Source of the DNA: Pseudomonadota bacterium
GTDB lineage: Bacteria; Pseudomonadota; Alphaproteobacteria; Rhizobiales; Xanthobacteraceae
Length of the DNA: 64,000 nucleotides
Reading direction: 5' to 3'
Assembly: GCA_023404705.1 (NCBI GenBank)
Contig: JAEYAU010000022.1
Coordinates: 4,619-68,618 of the forward strand
A program made the position numbers and the translations under genes. Each line of letters starts with the position of its first letter. The first letter of the stretch is position 1. This document shows, in pieces, positions 8,304-16,068 of this stretch. The notes under the pieces are model-generated. The model ran no database searches. It was not told where the DNA came from and was given only the letters and a program-made list of their open reading frames with translations.

Positions 8304-9220
8304 GACTCAATATGATCGGCGGCGTCGTCGCTGTGGTGGCGGTCATCCTGGTGATCATCGCCTGGGGCTCGATCTTCACGGTGCACCAGACGCGGCAGGC
8401 GCTGGTGGTTCGCCTCGGCGAGCCGGTGCGGATCGTCACGGAGCCGGGTCTGAACTTCAAGATTCCGCTCATCGACTCGGTGATCCCGATCGACAAGCGG
8501 ATTCTCGACCTCGACAATCCGGCGCAGGAAATCATCGCCTCCGACCAGAAGCGGCTCGTGGTCGATGCCTTCGCGCGCTACAAGATCACCAAGCCGCTGG
8601 TGTTCTACCAGGCGGTGGGCTCCATCGAGGGCGCCAACTCGCGGCTTGCGACCTTGCTGAACTCGGCGCTGCGTCGCGTCGTCGGCGAATCCTCGTTCGA
8701 GGCGCTGGTGCGCGACAAGCGCGCCGACATGATGACGGAGATCCGCAAGCAGCTCGATCGCGAGGCGGATGCCTTCGGCATTAACGTGGTGGACGTCCGC
8801 ATCCGGCGTGTCGACCTGCCGGAGCAGAACAGCCAGGCGATCTACCAGCGCATGCAGACGGAGCGGCAGCGCGAGGCGGCCGAGTTCCGCGCCACCGGCA
8901 ACGAGCGGGGGCAGGGTATCCGCGCCGAAGCCGACCGCGATGTCACGGTGCTGATCGCCGAGGCGCAGCAGAAAGCCGAGCAGACGCGCGGCGAGGGCGA
9001 TGCGGAGCGCAACCGCATCTTCGCCGAAGCCTTCAGCAAGGATCCGGACTTCTTTACCTTCTACCGGGCTATGCAGGCCTATGAGGCGGGCCTGAAGGCG
9101 AACGACACGCGCATGGTGCTCTCGCCCGAGTCGGAGTTCTTCCGTTACTTCGGAGATCCGAAGGGTAAGCCGCGCGAGCCGGGTGCGAACGGGCCGCGGC
9201 CGCAGAGCCAGGTCAGGTGA
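8300..9220 (+). CDS. hflC: FtsH protease modulator HflC
   Basis: A 306-residue partner of HflK. One N-terminal transmembrane helix (about 7-26) is followed by the SPFH domain, with the segment VDVRIRRVDLPEQNSQAIYQRM and the alternating Glu/Ala/Arg coiled coil expected for the family. The C-terminus is Pro/Gly-rich. The start overlaps hflK and has GGAGGAGCCC upstream, which supports co-translation in equal amounts. Confidence 0.95.
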   Translation: MRLNMIGGVVAVVAVILVIIAWGSIFTVHQTRQALVVRLGEPVRIVTEPGLNFKIPLIDSVIPIDKRILDLDNPAQEIIASDQKRLVVDAFARYKITKPLVFYQAVGSIEGANSRLATLLNSALRRVVGESSFEALVRDKRADMMTEIRKQLDREADAFGINVVDVRIRRVDLPEQNSQAIYQRMQTERQREAAEFRATGNERGQGIRAEADRDVTVLIAEAQQKAEQTRGEGDAERNRIFAEAFSKDPDFFTFYRAMQAYEAGLKANDTRMVLSPESEFFRYFGDPKGKPREPGANGPRPQSQVR

Positions 9221-9225
9221 CTTTG

Positions 9226-9260
9226 GAGCACGTTTCGTTCCGAAGGATCGAAACGTGCTC
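9226..9260. repeat. inverted repeat GAGCACGTTTCG
   Basis: Perfect 12-base arms GAGCACGTTTCG / CGAAACGTGCTC separated by 11 bases, directly after the hflC stop. It is not obviously a terminator because no T-run follows. No second copy was found in this window. Confidence 0.6.
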
Positions 9261-9275
9261 TAGATTCCTTCATTG

Positions 9276-9324
9276 GCGCATGTTCTTGTCGTCGAACCGG
9301 TGTCCACTTCGCCGGAACATGCGC
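9276..9324. repeat. 49-bp nested palindromic intergenic repeat, copy 2
   Basis: Arms GCGCATGTTC / GAACATGCGC. The core AACCGGTGTCCACTT is the reverse complement of the core of the copy at 5987-6035. It is the same length as copy 1 but in the opposite orientation. Confidence 0.7.
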
Positions 9325-9349
9325 TAGACCCTCACCTGACACGGCGTGC

Positions 9350-9535
9350 ATGTCGGACTTCCTCGTCGCCCTCGGCCTCGTCTTCGTCATCGAAGGGCTC
9401 GTCTTCGCGGCGAGCCCGGCGGCGGCCAAGCGCGCCATGATGCACGTGCTGGAGGCCCCGGAGGGGCCGCTGCGCCTGATCGGGATCGGCTCGGCCCTGG
9501 TCGGGCTGATCATCGTCTGGCTGGTACGGGGTTGA
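9350..9535 (+). CDS. DUF2065 small membrane protein (YjeT-like)
   Basis: A 61-residue protein with two hydrophobic segments (about residues 4-20 and 41-58) and the pattern EGLVFAASPAAAKR in the connecting loop, typical of DUF2065. In many proteobacteria this family sits next to hflK-hflC, as here, which hints at a role with the FtsH complex. The molecular function is unknown. Confidence 0.8.
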   Translation: MSDFLVALGLVFVIEGLVFAASPAAAKRAMMHVLEAPEGPLRLIGIGSALVGLIIVWLVRG

Positions 9536-9703
9536 CCGGACCCGTCACGTGCTCGTGACGCTCGCGGCTGACTAGTCGCTATTCCGCCCCAATCCGAGGC
9601 GTTAACTCCCATAACGACGCAAGGCGCGGCGACGCATGCTCTTGCGCCCTTGTCGCGACGGAGGCACTGTCGCGTCGAATCCTCCCCTGGAGACCCCACG
9701 CCC

Positions 9704-11194
9704 ATGGCCGGCACTTTCGCTCTTCTTGGCCGCTCCGTCCGCCGTCCCGCGCTCGCGGCCGCCGCGGCTGCGCTGCTCGTCACTGCCACGCCCGCGCTCG
9801 CGCGCGGTCCCGAAAAGATCGCCGATACCGCCGAGGCGGTGATCGACGCCGTCGTCAACATCTCGACCTCGCAGAAGGTCGCGGGACGCCAGAGCGGCCC
9901 GACGCCGCAGCTGCCGCCGGGCTCGCCCTTCGAGGAGTTCTTCGAAGAGTTCTTCAAGAACCGTCGCGGCCAGGGCGAGAACAAGAACGGCGACCGGCCG
10001 GAGCGCAATCCGCGCCGCGTCAACTCGCTCGGCTCCGGCTTCGTCATCGACGCCTCCGGCCTCGTGGTGACGAACAACCACGTGATCGCCGATGCCGACG
10101 AGATCAAGGTGGTGTTCAACGACGGCTCTTCGCTCGTCGCCGAAGTGCTCGGCAAGGATCAGAAGACCGATCTGGCGCTGCTCAAGGTGAAGTCGGACAA
10201 GCCGCTCAAGGCGGTGACCTTCGGCGACTCCGATAAGCTGCGCCTCGGCGAATGGGTGATCGCCATCGGCAATCCGTTCAGCCTCGGCGGCTCGGTGAGC
10301 GCCGGCATCGTCTCGGCGCGCAACCGCGACATCAATTCGGGTCCCTACGACAACTACATCCAGACCGATGCCGCCATCAATCGCGGCAATTCGGGCGGTC
10401 CGCTGTTCAACCTCGACGGCGAGGTGATCGGCGTGAACACCGCGATCATCTCGCCCTCCGGCGGCTCGATCGGCATCGGCTTCGCGGTGCCTTCGAAGAC
10501 CGCGGTGGCGGTGATCCAGCAGCTGCGCGAGTTCGGCGAGATCCGCCGCGGCTGGCTCGGCGTGCGCATCCAGCAGGTCACCGACGAGATCGCGGAGAGC
10601 CTCGGCATGAAGCCGGCGCGCGGCGCGCTTGTCGCGGGCGTCGACGACAAGGGGCCGGCGAAGCCGGCCGGGATCGAGCCGGGCGACGTGATCGTCAAGT
10701 TCGACGGCAAGGACGTGAAAGAGATGCGCGACCTGCCGAAGATCGTCGCCGAGACGTCGGTCGGCAAGGACGTCGCGGTCACCATCATCCGCAAGGGCAA
10801 GGAAGAGCAGAAGACCGTGAAGCTCGGCCGGCTCGAGGACACCCCGCAACCGGCCGCGGTCAAGACCGATCAGCCGCCCGCCGACAAGTCGGTGGTGCAG
10901 AAGGCCCTCGGGCTCGAGCTCGCCAACATCAGCAAAGAGCTGCGCGACAAGTACAAGATCAAGGAGTCGATCAAGGGCGTCGTCATCACCAGCGTCGAGT
11001 CCGGCTCCGCGGCCGCCGACAAGCGGCTGACCCCGGGCGACGTCATCGTCGAGATCGCGCAGGAGCAGGTCGAGAACGCGGCCGATGTGCAAAAGCGCAT
11101 CGATGCGCTCAAGAAGGCCGGACGCAAGTCGGCGCTGCTGCTGGTCTCGAACGGCACCGGCGAGGTGCGCTTCGTGGCGCTGTCGCTGCAGTAG
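9704..11194 (+). CDS. degP: periplasmic serine endoprotease DegP/HtrA (Do family)
   Basis: A 496-residue protease and chaperone of the envelope. A signal peptide (residues 1-34, ending ALA) is followed by a trypsin-like domain with the triad His126 (TNNHVIAD), Asp156 (KTDLALL) and Ser230 (RGNSGGPL). Two PDZ domains follow (about 270-360 and 395-490). A Glu/Phe-rich insertion (SPFEEFFEEFF, about 74-84) matches the flexible LA loop. The ATG at 9704 gives a clean signal peptide and has CTGGAGA upstream; an in-frame ATG at 9650 would bury it. It ends at a strong terminator. Confidence 0.96.
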   Translation: MAGTFALLGRSVRRPALAAAAAALLVTATPALARGPEKIADTAEAVIDAVVNISTSQKVAGRQSGPTPQLPPGSPFEEFFEEFFKNRRGQGENKNGDRPERNPRRVNSLGSGFVIDASGLVVTNNHVIADADEIKVVFNDGSSLVAEVLGKDQKTDLALLKVKSDKPLKAVTFGDSDKLRLGEWVIAIGNPFSLGGSVSAGIVSARNRDINSGPYDNYIQTDAAINRGNSGGPLFNLDGEVIGVNTAIISPSGGSIGIGFAVPSKTAVAVIQQLREFGEIRRGWLGVRIQQVTDEIAESLGMKPARGALVAGVDDKGPAKPAGIEPGDVIVKFDGKDVKEMRDLPKIVAETSVGKDVAVTIIRKGKEEQKTVKLGRLEDTPQPAAVKTDQPPADKSVVQKALGLELANISKELRDKYKIKESIKGVVITSVESGSAAADKRLTPGDVIVEIAQEQVENAADVQKRIDALKKAGRKSALLLVSNGTGEVRFVALSLQ

Positions 11195-11218
11195 CCGATC
11201 GATCTCCATTCTGAGACG

Positions 11219-11250
11219 AAAGGGACGGCCCGTGGGCCGTCCCTTTTTTT
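11219..11250 (+). terminator. Rho-independent terminator after degP
   Basis: Perfect 13-base stem AAAGGGACGGCCC / GGGCCGTCCCTTT with a two-base loop, continuing into an uninterrupted T-run. Confidence 0.92.
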
Positions 11251-11320
11251 GTTGGCTCCCGGCTGTGAACCTGGACCGCTTTCCGCGACACTCAGTCGTG
11301 TAGAGCCAGGGAGGTGTCGG

Positions 11321-12526
11321 ATGCTCGATCGGCGTGCCGCATGGATCGTCCTCGCATTGTCGTTCTCGGCGCCCGCATGGGGCCAGCAGGTGCAGCTGGC
11401 GCAGCTCTGCGATCCCGGTTTCGACCGCAATGCGTTGCTCTCGCGGCTGCCGGCGGACAAGCGGGCTGAGGTCGAGGCCGAGCTCGCGCAGCTCTGCGAG
11501 CAGATCAAGCTTTCGGACAAGCCCGTGCACGACATGGCGGATGCGGATCCGGACGCGACCCACAAGCACTGGACCTATCAGGCGCGCTTCAGCCCGGACG
11601 GCAGGTTCATCGCGAGCGCGAGCTTCGACGAGACCGTGAAGCTCTGGGACGCCGCGACCGGCAAGCTGATCCGCAACGTCGCGACCGTTCAGCCGTTCCG
11701 TCGCGACGGCAAGCCGAACCAGGGTCGCTATCGCGATCTCGTCTTCCTGCCCGACGGCAAGCGGCTCGCCGCCGCTGCGGACGGGCATCCGGTGCAGATC
11801 GTCGCGCTCGACACCGGCGAAGTGCTGAAGACCATCGGCACGCGCAGCATGAAGGACTACCCCTTTGCGCAGCGCCTCGCGGTCTCGAAATCCGGCCTGC
11901 TGTTCGTGTCGAGCGACGACGGCACCGCCGTGGAGGCGATGGACGCCGCGACATTTGAGCCGAAGTACCGCATGGCGCTGCCGTTCCGGAAGATGCGCTC
12001 GGTCGCGGTGTCGGATCCGGCGGGCGTGGTCGCGACCGGCATTGACCGCGCGACCATCGGTGGCCGCGAGATGGAAGGCCGCGTCGTGCTCTGGCGTCTC
12101 GAGACCGGCGAGAAGATCGCCGAGCTGGGCACCGGCAACGAGCGCGCCGATGCGCTCGCCTTCTCGGCCGACGGCAAGCTCCTGGCCGCGGCCGCGGGCG
12201 GCACCGCGATCGTCTGGTCAGTCGCGGACCGCAAGCTCGTGCAGAAGATCCAGGTGCACCCGATGTTCTCGATCTTCGGCCTCGCCCTCAATCGCGACGG
12301 CAGCCAGCTCGTCACGTGCCGCTCGCATCCACAGCTCTGGGACGTCGCCACCGGCAAATTCATCCGGCACTACGGGCCGTTCACGGATCTCTGCCACTCG
12401 GTCTCGTTCGATCCGCAGGAGAAGTTCGCGGTGACGACCTCGATGGGCTCCGACGTGCGCATCTGGGAGGTCGCGACCGGCACGTTCCACCGCCGGCTCG
12501 GCCGCGACGTGAAGCCGCCGCGATGA
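11321..12526 (+). CDS. exported WD40-repeat protein
   Basis: A 401-residue protein with a signal peptide (residues 1-21, ending WGQQ) and repeated WD40-type blades. The clearest blades contain FSPDGRFIASASFDETVKLWD (about 91-111), FLPDGKRLAAAADG, FSADGKLLAAAAGGTAIVW and FDPQEKFAVTTSMGSDVRIW. The predicted product is a periplasmic beta-propeller, probably a scaffold or binding protein; partner unknown. The first 90 residues include a Cys/Leu-rich helical segment. The ATG at 11321 has AGGGAGGTG upstream. A longer TTG-initiated reading starting inside the terminator is not credible. Confidence 0.8.
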   Translation: MLDRRAAWIVLALSFSAPAWGQQVQLAQLCDPGFDRNALLSRLPADKRAEVEAELAQLCEQIKLSDKPVHDMADADPDATHKHWTYQARFSPDGRFIASASFDETVKLWDAATGKLIRNVATVQPFRRDGKPNQGRYRDLVFLPDGKRLAAAADGHPVQIVALDTGEVLKTIGTRSMKDYPFAQRLAVSKSGLLFVSSDDGTAVEAMDAATFEPKYRMALPFRKMRSVAVSDPAGVVATGIDRATIGGREMEGRVVLWRLETGEKIAELGTGNERADALAFSADGKLLAAAAGGTAIVWSVADRKLVQKIQVHPMFSIFGLALNRDGSQLVTCRSHPQLWDVATGKFIRHYGPFTDLCHSVSFDPQEKFAVTTSMGSDVRIWEVATGTFHRRLGRDVKPPR

Positions 12527-13048
12527 GGGACGCCGCGGGGAAAGAATTATTTTTCTGTTTTCCAGAATATCCTCTTGCGTTTTTCCGAAAGGCGTGCATA
12601 CTCGGCGCGTTCCTGCTCACCAGGGGCGTCACCGGTGCCGCCGTCGACGAGAGCAGGGACGTGGTCCTCCGGCCAGGCTGGCAGCCGGCCCGGGGCGGTT
12701 CGAAGAACAGCCACTCCGACACCACGGTCGGAGCGCAGTGACCTGCTAGGCGTGACGCGATCCTCTCAGGGGATCCTCACAGAAGCGCGGCTTCGACACC
12801 GTGACGGTCATGGGTCCCCTAACGGGGGCACAGGGACCGGGAACCGCAGTGGAGCGCCGAGAGGCGCGCGGGCTCCGATCGCAAGGAACCCGCGGCAACG
12901 CCTCGCAAGCGTTGCCTCGGTCGGGCTGACGCCCGATCTCTGGTCCGCCTCGCAAGCGGGCCGCGCCGTCTCGGCGCTCCGCTCCCTCTGGGGGCCTCGC
13001 GAGTGACACTCCGGGCGCAGAGCGCCGCGGAGATAAAGGCGCTTTCTT
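12527..13048. other. gene-free block with folded RNA candidate
   Basis: The AT-rich stretch 12541-12600 stands out from the GC-rich surroundings and holds a promoter-like pair, TTGCGT (12575-12580) and CATACT (12597-12602). Downstream, several hairpins follow one another: GATCC/GGATC (12759-12775), GGTCCC/GGGACC (12813-12838), then the branched structure at 12851-12980. A 143-codon open frame spans part of it but is Arg/Ser/Gly-rich, matches no family I recognise and is probably fortuitous. Confidence 0.5.
12851..12980 (+). ncRNA. candidate structured RNA with a multibranch fold
   Basis: A perfect 12-base closing stem, GGAGCGCCGAGA (12851-12862) with TCTCGGCGCTCC (12969-12980), is extended by GGCGCG with CGCGCC. 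It encloses three hairpins: GGCAACGC/GCGTTGCC (12894-12916), TCGGGC/GCCCGA (12921-12936) and CCGC/GCGG (12945-12959). The first and third share the same loop, CTCGCAA. Strand is inferred from the upstream promoter-like sequence. It does not match tmRNA, SRP, RNase P or 6S RNA as I know them; it could also be a repeat element rather than an RNA gene. Confidence 0.35.
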
Positions 13049-13201
13049 CGTAGGGTGTGCTCGCGCGGCCGATGCGTTGGCGATGTGCTCATGCGCGATC
13101 CGCACGAGCGCACGCGTGCTGACTCGCCGCACGCGTGCGCTCGGCGCGATCCGACTCACCGTTCATGATCGGATGGCGGGGCGCGCCGAGCACACCCTAC
13201 G
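13049..13201. repeat. CGTAGGGTGTGC inverted-repeat element, copy 1
   Basis: Perfect 15-base terminal inverted repeats CGTAGGGTGTGCTCG (13049-13063) and CGAGCACACCCTACG (13187-13201) flank about 120 bases, which include GCGCACGCGTGCTG-type palindromes. The right terminus overlaps the end of serB: the CTA at 13197-13199 is the serB stop codon on the minus strand. Related copies lie at 19611-19827 and 29824-29975. It resembles a non-coding miniature element rather than an insertion sequence, since no transposase is encoded. Confidence 0.75.
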
Positions 13202-14084
13202 AAACGAACTCTTCCCGCCGATAACCCTGCATGTAGAGCAGCGCGGTGAGGTCACCATGCTCGACGCGCGCATGCGCGGCCGCGGCGACGACGGGCTTCG
13301 CATGATAGGCAACGCCGAGGCCGGCTTCGCCGAGCATCGCAAGATCGTTGGCGCCGTCGCCGACCGCGAGCGTGTCCTCCTTGCGCAGCTTCAGCTGGTC
13401 ACGCAGCTCGATCAGCGTGGCGAGCTTGGCCTCGCGGCCGAGGATCGGCTCGGTGACCTCGCCCGCGAGATGGCCGTCGGGGCGCACGACGAGCCTGTTG
13501 GCGCGATTCTCGTGGAAGCCGATCATCTCGGCGACGCGGTTGGTGAACAGCGTGAAGCCGCCCGACACGAGACAGGTGTGCGCGCCATTCGCTCGCATGG
13601 TCTCGACCAGCGCGCGTGCGCCGGACACCAGCTTGATGCGGGTCTTGATCACCTCGTCGATCACGCTGCCGGGCAAGCCCGCGAGCAAGGCCACGCGCTC
13701 GCGCAACGCCGGCTCGAAGGCGATCTCGCCGCGCATAGCGCGCTCGGTGATCGCCGAGACATGCGCCTTGAGGCCTGCAAAGTCCGCGAGCTCGTCGATG
13801 CATTCCTGGCCGATCATGGTGGAATCCATGTCGGCGACGAACAGGTGCTTGCGCCGACCGGCCGCGGGTTGCACGACGACATCGACGTGGGGCACGGCCT
13901 CGCGCAGCCGGCTCGCGAGGTTGTCATCGGCGGCCGAGCCGCTAAAGGGAATGTCGGCCGCGATTCCGCGATCGAGCCAGCGCGGGCTCTCGGCGCGCGG
14001 CAGCAGGGCGGCGGCGCGCGCGAGCGCGGCGTCGTCGAGCGCGGGCCGGGCCGGGTTGGAGATCAGGGTCGCGACATGAGTCAT
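13197..14084 (-). CDS. serB: phosphoserine phosphatase
   Basis: A 295-residue HAD-superfamily phosphatase, last step of serine synthesis (phosphoserine to serine). The catalytic DxDxT motif is VADMDSTMI with Asp85 and Asp87. It is followed by ECIDELADFAG, the SGGFTLF motif and the GDGANDLAML motif that binds magnesium. The N-terminal 80 residues form the usual ACT-like domain. The stop codon is supplied by the terminus of the repeat element. The start codon (14084) lies inside the beginning of the divergent miaA gene, so the two promoters and ribosome binding sites must overlap coding sequence. Confidence 0.95.
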   Translation of the reverse strand: MTHVATLISNPARPALDDAALARAAALLPRAESPRWLDRGIAADIPFSGSAADDNLASRLREAVPHVDVVVQPAAGRRKHLFVADMDSTMIGQECIDELADFAGLKAHVSAITERAMRGEIAFEPALRERVALLAGLPGSVIDEVIKTRIKLVSGARALVETMRANGAHTCLVSGGFTLFTNRVAEMIGFHENRANRLVVRPDGHLAGEVTEPILGREAKLATLIELRDQLKLRKEDTLAVGDGANDLAMLGEAGLGVAYHAKPVVAAAAHARVEHGDLTALLYMQGYRREEFVS

Positions 14085-15026
14085 GGGGGAGAGCCTAAGC
14101 GGGCGGTGCTTATCGCAGGCCCGACCGCGAGCGGCAAGTCGGCGCTGGGGCTCGCGCTGGCGCGCGAGCTCGGCGGCACCGTGATCAATGCCGACGCCAT
14201 GCAGGTCTATCGCGACCTGCGCATCATCACGGCGCGGCCGACGCCCGACGAGGAGACGCAGGCGCCGCATCGTCTCTATGGGCACGTCGATGCGGCCGTG
14301 AACTATTCGGTCGGCCGCTGGCTCACGGATGTGCAGCCGGTGCTTGCCGAGGTGTGGCGCGCCGGCGGCGTGCCGATCGTGGTCGGCGGCACCGGGCTCT
14401 ACTTCAAGGCGCTGACGCGCGGGCTCGCGGCCGTGCCGCCGGTCCCGCCCGAGATCCGTGAGCGCGTGCGCGCGCGGATGGAGAGCGAGGGGCCGGCCGT
14501 GCTGCATGCGGAGCTCGCGCAGCGCGATCCGGAAGCGGGCGCGCGGCTCAAGCCGGCGGATCGCACGCGCATCGCCCGTGCGCTGGAAGTCGTCGAGGCG
14601 ACGGGCCGGCCGCTCGCGGACTGGCACCGCGAGGGCCTGCCGGCGACGCTCGATCCCGCACAGGCCGTACAGGTGTTCCTCGAACTCGATCGCGCGGCGC
14701 TCTATGCGCGCATCGATGCGCGCTTCGAAGCCATGCTGACGGCGGGCGCAATGGAGGAGGTGAGGGCGCTCGCGGCACGCGGTCTCGATCCGCTGCTGCC
14801 CGCCATGAAGGCGCATGGCGTGCCGTGGCTGATCCGCCACCTCAAGGGCGAGATCTCACTCGCGGAGGCCGTCGAGGGCGGGCAGAAGGACACGCGCCAC
14901 TACGCCAAGCGCCAGTTCACCTGGTTCCGCCATCAGATGCCAGGGTGGACCTGGGCCACGCCCGAGACCGCGCGCGAGGCCGCGCTCACGACCTGGCGCG
15001 AAAGAACAGCTCGTAGAACGCCATGA
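14076..15026 (+). CDS. miaA: tRNA dimethylallyltransferase
   Basis: A 316-residue enzyme that adds a dimethylallyl group to A37 of tRNAs reading UNN codons. The P-loop GPTASGKS is at residues 15-22, the DAMQVYR substrate motif at 40-46, VVGGTGLYFKAL at about 109-120, and the C-terminal TRHYAKRQFTWFR at about 274-286. The ATG at 14076 overlaps the divergent serB start by nine bases; a GTG at 14106 just before the P-loop is an alternative. The 3' end overlaps the convergent DUF155 gene by 41 bases. Confidence 0.95.
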   Translation: MSHGGEPKRAVLIAGPTASGKSALGLALARELGGTVINADAMQVYRDLRIITARPTPDEETQAPHRLYGHVDAAVNYSVGRWLTDVQPVLAEVWRAGGVPIVVGGTGLYFKALTRGLAAVPPVPPEIRERVRARMESEGPAVLHAELAQRDPEAGARLKPADRTRIARALEVVEATGRPLADWHREGLPATLDPAQAVQVFLELDRAALYARIDARFEAMLTAGAMEEVRALAARGLDPLLPAMKAHGVPWLIRHLKGEISLAEAVEGGQKDTRHYAKRQFTWFRHQMPGWTWATPETAREAALTTWRERTARRTP

Positions 15027-15807
15027 CGACCTCGACCACGATCAGCAGCACGATGGTGGCTTCGAGGCGCACGCTGCGCTGGGTGTCGATCAGGTCGGTG
15101 AGCGCGCGCGCGGTCTCGTCGATGACGCGCAGCTTGCGCGAGACGCCGGAGGCGCGCTCCTTGAGCTCGTACTCGTCGGCGAGGCGCGCGAACAGCCGCT
15201 CGAGATGCGGGTTGTCCCACAGCACGTCGGGCTTCTCTTCCACTTCGACGCGGCCCGACATGCGATGATGCACGAGCAGGGCCTGGCCGATGGTGCGCAG
15301 CATGGCGCGGCGGTTCGAGGGCGAGCGGCCGGAGCGCGCGAGCTCGGCCGCAAAAGGCTCGATCACCTCGAACACGCGGCTCACCTCGCGCTCGTCGCGG
15401 ATCAGCGCGACGTTCTTGGCGAGCACGTCGGCGATCACGAGGAGACGCGGTGGCGTCAGGTCCTTCACGCCGATCGGGCCGCCGGGCAGGATCTGGTCCT
15501 CCTGGTTGGGCGCGACCTCGATGGTGGCGACCTCGGCCTCGACCGTGTCGAAAGGCATGTGCACGCGCGGACGGAGCGCGCGCAGCACCTCGTCCTCGGC
15601 GAGCGGCGTGAGGCCGATCAGCACGGCGACGCCGTAGCGGAACAGCACCGCGTAGCCGCCTTCGCCGACCCGGAAGGCCAGCGGCATGGTCGAGATCACG
15701 TCGCTGCGCTCGAGGCCGGCCGTGTCGAGCCGCTCGCCGAGCAGCAGGACGCGCGCCGTGAGCCGCAGGGCGGTTGCGGGCGGTGTTTGCGGGAGAGGAG
15801 CGTCCAT
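14986..15807 (-). CDS. RMD1/YagE family (DUF155) membrane-anchored protein
   Basis: A 273-residue protein of the DUF155 family, related to yeast Rmd1 and bacterial YagE. The body is soluble (segments FRVGEGGYAVLFRYG and PFDTVEAEVATIEV near residues 46-102). A single C-terminal hydrophobic helix (about 246-265), ending FFRARS, suggests a tail anchor. Biochemical function is not established. It is convergent with miaA and overlaps its last 41 bases. A much longer in-frame reading continues upstream through the antisense of ilvB; the ATG at 15807 with upstream GAC-rich non-coding sequence is the credible start. Confidence 0.75.
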   Translation of the reverse strand: MDAPLPQTPPATALRLTARVLLLGERLDTAGLERSDVISTMPLAFRVGEGGYAVLFRYGVAVLIGLTPLAEDEVLRALRPRVHMPFDTVEAEVATIEVAPNQEDQILPGGPIGVKDLTPPRLLVIADVLAKNVALIRDEREVSRVFEVIEPFAAELARSGRSPSNRRAMLRTIGQALLVHHRMSGRVEVEEKPDVLWDNPHLERLFARLADEYELKERASGVSRKLRVIDETARALTDLIDTQRSVRLEATIVLLIVVEVVMAFYELFFRARS

Positions 15808-15869
15808 GGCTGACCTTAGGACCCTTCCGTGTCTGTGACACGGCTGAATCGATTTTCCGGTCATTCCGC

Positions 15870-15899
15870 TTGACCGCGGCCCCGTTTGCCCCCTATAAG
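15870..15899 (+). promoter_or_regulatory. promoter of the ilvBN operon
   Basis: A -35 element TTGACC (15870-15875) and a -10 element TATAAG (15894-15899) are separated by 18 bases. The predicted transcript starts near 15906, about 25 bases before the leader-peptide ATG. Confidence 0.75.
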
Positions 15900-15930
15900 T
15901 CCCGCAACTTTCGGACCAGAGGCAGCGCAA

Positions 15931-15981
15931 ATGCGCAATTTTATTGTCGTACTTAGGGAGCGCACCGCCGCGGGTGGCTAG
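15931..15981 (+). CDS. ilvL: ilv operon leader peptide
   Basis: A 16-residue peptide, MRNFIVVLRERTAAGG, with four consecutive branched-chain codons (ATT GTC GTA CTT, 15943-15954). An AGAGG ribosome binding site lies 8 bases upstream. It sits between a good promoter and a terminator hairpin ahead of ilvB, the layout of a translation-coupled attenuator: shortage of charged Ile, Val or Leu tRNA would stall the ribosome on these codons. Not in itself a functional protein. Confidence 0.85.
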   Translation: MRNFIVVLRERTAAGG

Positions 15982-16035
15982 GCCATCCGGGACGTTTGGC
16001 GGTGCGCATGCAAAGGGCCCCCACGGGCCCTTTTT
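15961..16035 (+). terminator. ilvB attenuator: pause stem and terminator
   Basis: A nine-base stem, CGCACCGCC (15961-15969) with GGCGGTGCG (15998-16006), overlaps the end of the leader peptide and encloses a second hairpin (GGTGGC with GCCATC). Next comes the terminator stem AAAGGGCCC (16012-16020) / GGGCCCTTT (16025-16033) with a CCAC loop, running into a T-run to 16035. IlvB starts 34 bases later. A ribosome stalled on the leader codons would disturb the first stem; the competing antiterminator pairing was not resolved by eye. Confidence 0.8.
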
Positions 16036-16068
16036 GATTCTGGCCCGAGCGAGACACAGGAGCTGACG

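Noticed and set aside
11249..11320. Upstream TTG start for the WD40 protein
   Set aside because: It lies inside the degP terminator T-run and would hide a clear signal peptide; the ATG at 11321 with AGGGAGGTG is better.
12575..13006. A 143-codon frame across the folded block after the WD40 gene
   Set aside because: Arg/Gly/Ser/Pro-rich product without a ribosome binding site; the sequence is better explained by RNA hairpins or repeat structure.
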